NCBI GenBank assembly: GCA_027061705.1
Contig: JAMOVB010000125.1
Coordinates: 1 to 6,791 of the forward strand
Reading direction: 5' to 3'
Source of the DNA: Desulfurococcales archaeon
Lineage (GTDB): Archaea; Thermoproteota; Thermoprotei_A; Sulfolobales; NBVN01
DNA: 6,791 bases
Shown: positions 4,849-6,791 of the stretch, piece by piece
Numbering within the stretch: the first letter of the stretch is position 1
How the letters are laid out: every line of letters begins with the position of its first letter
Notes under the pieces: model-generated
The model's input: the letters and a program-made list of their open reading frames with translations, nothing else
What the model was told of the DNA's origin: nothing
The model's database searches: none
Program-made: the position numbers and the translations under genes

Positions 4849-6052
4849 GTTTTAGGGCGGCGGCGACAGCCCCTCCGAGCCCGTGGCAGACGCTCACAAC
4901 CGCCCTAACCCACCCGCGGGTTTCCAGAACGTTTATAGCCTCGAGCAACGCCCTAGCCCCGCTCGCGCCGAGCGGGTGCCCCACAGCTATCGCCCCGCCG
5001 TGCAGGTTAAGCCTCCTCATGCTAACGCCTAACTCCTTCATGAAGACGTAGTCGCTGACGGCGAACGCCTGATGATTCTCCCAATAGTCGACGTCGCCGA
5101 CTCCCCACCCCAGAGCCTTAAGCAGTAGCTTAACCGCCTTAGCCGGGGCTAGGCAGAAGCGCTTGGGGTTACAGCCAACGGCAGACCACCCCACGAGCCT
5201 CGCCCTAGCCCTGAGGCCGAGCTCCTCGACAGCGCCGCCGCTCGCAAGCACTAGCGACGCGGCGCCGTCGCTCAACTGGCTGCTGGTCCCGGCCGTGTGG
5301 AGGCCGTTGGGGCCGAACGCCGGCTTAAGCCTGCGCAACTTCTCCAAGCTAGTGTCCGGCCTAACACCCTCGTCAGCCTCAAGAAGCACCTTACCGCCGA
5401 CCTCCACGGGAACCACGAACCTCCCGATAACCCCGTCCCTCCACGCCTTAGCCGCGCGTAGGTGGCTGACAAGCCCTATGACGTCCAGGTCCTCCCTACT
5501 AGCCCCGGCCTCCCTAGCGGCCTCATCGGCCTCAACACCCATCACGTCACCGCTGACAGGGTCCCTAAGCCCGTCAGCAACCATGGAGTCCGGCGCCACG
5601 ATACCGGCGCCGTAGACGAACTTAACGCCCCACCTAACCGCCGGGGGGAGTAGGAAGGGTGCCGAGCTCATGGACTCCATACCCCCGACCAATGCGATCC
5701 TAGTGACACCGCCCTCCATCAGGGTTGAGGCTAGGCAGGCGGCGAACAGCCCGCTGGCGCAGACCATATCCACGGTGAGCGCCTCAACACGCTCAGGGAT
5801 CCCGGCCTTAAGCGCGACCTGCCTAGCGGTATTCATGCCCGTACCTCCCCTAATCACGTGCCCGTAAACCACTAACTCAACATCCCCAGGCTCAAGACCC
5901 GCCCTACGTAAGGCCTCAGCAGCCGTTAAGGCCCCGAGCTCGACCGCAGGCACGCCCCTCAACGACCTGCCGAACTTACCGAAGGGCGTCCTAACCCCGT
6001 CAACCACGTACACACCCGATCCTCCGACAACCCTAACCAACGCCGAACCCAT
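4841..6052 (-). CDS. Thiolase (acetyl-CoA acetyltransferase / 3-ketoacyl-CoA thiolase type)
   Basis: The 403-residue product is full length for a thiolase (about 390-400). Thiolases condense two acyl-CoA molecules or cleave 3-ketoacyl-CoA in the cytoplasm; in archaea they feed the mevalonate route or fatty-acid and acetoacetyl-CoA metabolism. The nucleophile is C98 in VDMVCASGL. Also seen are SQLSDGAASLVL (258-269), NHQAF (326-330) in the place of the usual NEAF-type motif, GHPLG (358-362) and the second catalytic Cys C389 in VCHGLGG. His at 327 instead of Asn resembles the HEAF/HDCF thiolase variants rather than NEAF. ATG 6052 is chosen over GTG 6058 because GAGGTG lies 5 nt upstream of it. 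No HMG-CoA synthase or DUF35/OB-fold partner, common beside archaeal thiolases, is visible. Direction of reaction and chain length cannot be told from sequence. Confidence 0.95.
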   Translation of the reverse strand: MGSALVRVVGGSGVYVVDGVRTPFGKFGRSLRGVPAVELGALTAAEALRRAGLEPGDVELVVYGHVIRGGTGMNTARQVALKAGIPERVEALTVDMVCASGLFAACLASTLMEGGVTRIALVGGMESMSSAPFLLPPAVRWGVKFVYGAGIVAPDSMVADGLRDPVSGDVMGVEADEAAREAGASREDLDVIGLVSHLRAAKAWRDGVIGRFVVPVEVGGKVLLEADEGVRPDTSLEKLRRLKPAFGPNGLHTAGTSSQLSDGAASLVLASGGAVEELGLRARARLVGWSAVGCNPKRFCLAPAKAVKLLLKALGWGVGDVDYWENHQAFAVSDYVFMKELGVSMRRLNLHGGAIAVGHPLGASGARALLEAINVLETRGWVRAVVSVCHGLGGAVAAALKLT

Positions 6053-6063
6053 GAACACACCTC
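6053..6063 (-). promoter_or_regulatory. SD site of the thiolase gene
   Basis: On the minus strand GAGGTG (6063 to 6058) precedes the ATG at 6052 with a 5-nt spacer, TGTTC. The alternative GTG at 6058 would overlap this SD and is therefore unlikely to be the start. The SD can pair with ACCTC just upstream (see the hairpin entry). Confidence 0.75.
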
Positions 6064-6094
6064 AATAAGGAGGTCAACGCCAAACACCTTATTG
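6059..6094 (-). promoter_or_regulatory. Two mutually exclusive hairpins at the thiolase SD
   Basis: Hairpin 1 pairs 6059-6063 with 6070-6074 (ACCTC/GAGGT, 6-nt loop) and hides the SD in the minus-strand RNA. Hairpin 2 pairs 6063-6070 with 6087-6094 (CAATAAGG/CCTTATTG, perfect 8 bp, 16-nt loop). Both use 6063-6070, so they cannot form together. Hairpin 2 frees most of the SD. Alternatively, the 8-bp inverted repeat is an operator at the DNA level. The RNA version requires transcription to start upstream of 6094. Confidence 0.4.
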
Positions 6095-6113
6095 CTTGCA
6101 CACCGCGCAAGCA
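6087..6113 (-). repeat. Inverted repeat TGCTTGC/GCAAGCA next to the thiolase leader
   Basis: TGCTTGC (6093-6099) and GCAAGCA (6107-6113) are exact reverse complements with a 7-nt loop. This element abuts and overlaps by two bases the CCTTATTG arm at 6087-6094. Together they form a run of dyad elements just upstream of the thiolase gene, more than is expected for neutral spacer sequence. Confidence 0.45.
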
Positions 6114-6189
6114 CGCATGAACGCGGGGCGCGCAGGGAGCGCCTAAAGCTAGGGAACGCCTCAAACGCAGAACGCCTTGAGGGAGGCCC

Positions 6190-6200
6190 CCTTTTATTGC
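6190..6200 (-). promoter_or_regulatory. Candidate distal thiolase promoter
   Basis: On the minus strand GCAATAAAAGG (6200 to 6190) is the best TATA-like box upstream of the thiolase. It would start transcription near 6170 and give a leader of about 118 nt containing the hairpins at 6059-6113. A weaker box, CAATAAGG (6094 to 6087), would start near 6065 and leave almost no leader. The choice cannot be made from sequence. Confidence 0.35.
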
Positions 6201-6210
6201 TTAAGCATCA

Positions 6211-6316
6211 TCAAGAGCGCCGCGACCCGCGGTCCGTAAACCAACGAACCAACCCATACACTAGGTTAGGCATTCTAACCGGCAGTAGCTACTGGCGTTG
6301 GGTCAAGAGCGTCGCG
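6211..6316. repeat. 14-bp direct repeat in the divergent region
   Basis: TCAAGAGCGCCGCG (6211-6224) and TCAAGAGCGTCGCG (6303-6316) match at 13 of 14 positions and are 92 bp apart. The first copy overlaps a GC palindrome, CCGCG-ACC-CGCGG (6220-6232). They may be paired regulator sites or remains of a small duplication. Confidence 0.5.
6264..6294. repeat. Two adjacent inverted repeats, including a 12-bp perfect palindrome
   Basis: GGTTAG (6264-6269) and CTAACC (6275-6280) pair around a 5-nt loop. Two bases later CAGTAGCTACTG (6283-6294) is a perfect 12-bp palindrome. Both lie mid-way between the divergent genes. A dimeric regulator site is the simplest reading; no T-run follows, so this is not a terminator. 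Confidence 0.5.
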
Positions 6317-6387
6317 GCATCAGCGTAGCATACCTGAAATGCACCTGCACACATATCTACATATTGAAAACCCTTATTGAGAATAAT

Positions 6388-6433
6388 CCTTATAAAGAAT
6401 TCCATAAAAGGGATCTCCCGGTGGCGCTCTTGA
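6388..6433 (+). promoter_or_regulatory. Promoter of the secreted protein gene
   Basis: CCTTATAAAG (6388-6397) is a strong crenarchaeal TATA box and would start transcription near 6420, about 32 nt before the GTG at 6452. A second box, CATAAAAG (6403-6410), would start near 6432. The CCTTATTGAG motif at 6372-6381 sits just upstream of the first box, where an activator or the BRE region would lie. Confidence 0.55.
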
Positions 6434-6451
6434 TTCCACACAAGAGAGACA

Positions 6452-6791
6452 GTGGCCATAATAGCCGCGGTGGTAGCAGTATCCACGCTCATACAGCCGT
6501 GCTTGGCGATCCACACACAGCAAACACCCCACAGTCAAAGCCCGAGCCTACCCCTCGGTGTGCGCAGCCTTTATAAAACCCTCCTCGCCGGCAGGCCGGC
6601 AATACTTAACTACTCGGAAGCCTTAGGAGCTAATCCCAAGGGCATTGACCCCCTCTACCTTCATGCCTATGCCTTCGTAGGCGATCACCTGCTCGAGCTA
6701 CCGTTAAGGGTCTACAGCACTGAGGTAGGCGCTAAGTTCGTCAAAGGAGGTGTTGCGGTTAAGCTCTACTTCAGAGGTAGCGGCTCGGAAA
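6452..6791 (+). CDS. Secreted protein of unknown function, 3' end beyond the window
   Basis: The frame is open from GTG 6452 to the window end (113 codons) and continues beyond it; a TGA at 6431-6433 bounds it upstream. Residues 1-19 (MAIIAAVVAVSTLIQPCLA) form a hydrophobic signal-peptide-like segment with a possible cleavage after CLA. A Gln/Pro/Ser linker (about 20-37) follows, then a folded-looking part from about residue 38 (RSLYKTLLAGRPAILNYSEA onward) with alternating hydrophobic residues and Gly, as in beta-rich extracellular domains. The GTG start is the only standard start before the hydrophobic segment, but it has no clear SD and the signal lacks an N-terminal Lys or Arg, so the start is provisional. 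The promoter at 6388-6410 fits. I recognise no family in this part. Confidence 0.6.
   Translation, partial: MAIIAAVVAVSTLIQPCLAIHTQQTPHSQSPSLPLGVRSLYKTLLAGRPAILNYSEALGANPKGIDPLYLHAYAFVGDHLLELPLRVYSTEVGAKFVKGGVAVKLYFRGSGSE

Larger units (their letters stand above)
6064..6451. promoter_or_regulatory. Divergent intergenic region with a repeated CCTTATTG motif
   Basis: This 388-bp region between the thiolase (leftward) and the secreted protein gene (rightward) holds no convincing gene. CCTTATTG occurs at 6087-6094, inverted at 6063-6070, and again at 6372-6379. The last two copies extend to an exact 10-mer, CCTTATTGAG (inverted at 6061-6070 and direct at 6372-6381). A looser relative, CTTTTATTGCTT, is at 6191-6202 and shares TTATTGCTT with 6089-6097. 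The motif also occurs once by apparent chance inside herA (2213-2220). A shared regulator of both genes is inferred. Confidence 0.45.

Noticed and set aside
5163..5615. Plus-strand 150-codon ORF inside the thiolase
   Set aside because: It is rich in Ser, Pro, Leu and Thr, typical of the reverse strand of a GC-rich gene; the minus frame carries all thiolase motifs.
6056..6058. GTG at 6058 as thiolase start
   Set aside because: It overlaps the SD GAGGTG, which is ideally spaced for ATG 6052.
6199..6226. Possible C/D box RNA on the minus strand (TGATGATGC)
   Set aside because: The box C match lacks the leading purine, and no CTGA box D follows at suitable spacing.
6092..6328. Plus-strand 78-codon ORF starting with TTG
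   Set aside because: It is Arg-rich, has no SD and runs through several inverted repeats of the regulatory region.
6064..6451. tRNA or rRNA gene in the intergenic region
   Set aside because: No GGTTC-type T-loop with acceptor and anticodon stems and no rRNA-like stretch was found on either strand.
6289..6516. Minus-strand 75-codon ORF
   Set aside because: It lies across the strong promoter and signal segment of the rightward gene, with no family resemblance and no ribosome site.
6298..6576. Plus-strand 92-codon ORF
   Set aside because: Its composition (His, Pro, Thr and Arg scattered, no core) is unlike a folded protein, and it is out of frame with the better-supported CDS from 6452.

Overview
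The window looks like the chromosome of a hyperthermophilic crenarchaeon (Thermoproteota). The evidence is TATA-box promoters, Shine-Dalgarno (SD) sites of the GGTGA type, GTG and TTG starts, heavy use of AGG/AGA/ATA codons, 25-bp CRISPR repeats ending in ATTGAAAG, and a HerA-NurA DNA-end-processing pair. I cannot name the genus from sequence alone.

Layout, left to right. (1) 1-1154: a small exported or membrane-anchored protein, then a multi-spanning membrane protein, both GC-rich and of unknown function. (2) 1155-1970: a CRISPR leader and an array of 11 repeats and 10 spacers reading rightwards, with no cas gene in the window. The repeats form three successive variants plus a degenerate distal repeat, so the array carries a readable acquisition history. 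The leader holds three motifs that each recur inverted. (3) 1971-2117: a G/T-rich trailer with probable transcript end signals and the herA promoter. (4) 2118-4848: herA and nurA, overlapping by 11 bp and probably translationally coupled. The proteins form an ATP-driven translocase and nuclease for DNA end resection. The usual partners mre11 and rad50 are absent from the window. (5) 4841-6052, minus strand: a complete thiolase, tail-to-tail with nurA with an 8-bp overlap. (6) 6053-6451: a divergent regulatory region with several inverted and direct repeats and a motif (CCTTATTG) repeated near both flanking genes. (7) 6452 to the window end: the first part of a probable secreted protein, which continues beyond the window.

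The CRISPR array, herA and most of nurA form a lower-GC block between GC-rich neighbours. By hand count, GC rises from about 44% to 61% near position 4500, inside nurA. The most interesting points are the stepwise CRISPR repeat lineage, the interdigitated inverted motifs in the leader, a divergent HerA-NurA pair directly behind the array, two mutually exclusive hairpins at the thiolase ribosome-binding site, and the shared motif between the divergent genes. No complete new system is proven here. A functional link between the CRISPR array and HerA-NurA is a hypothesis only.
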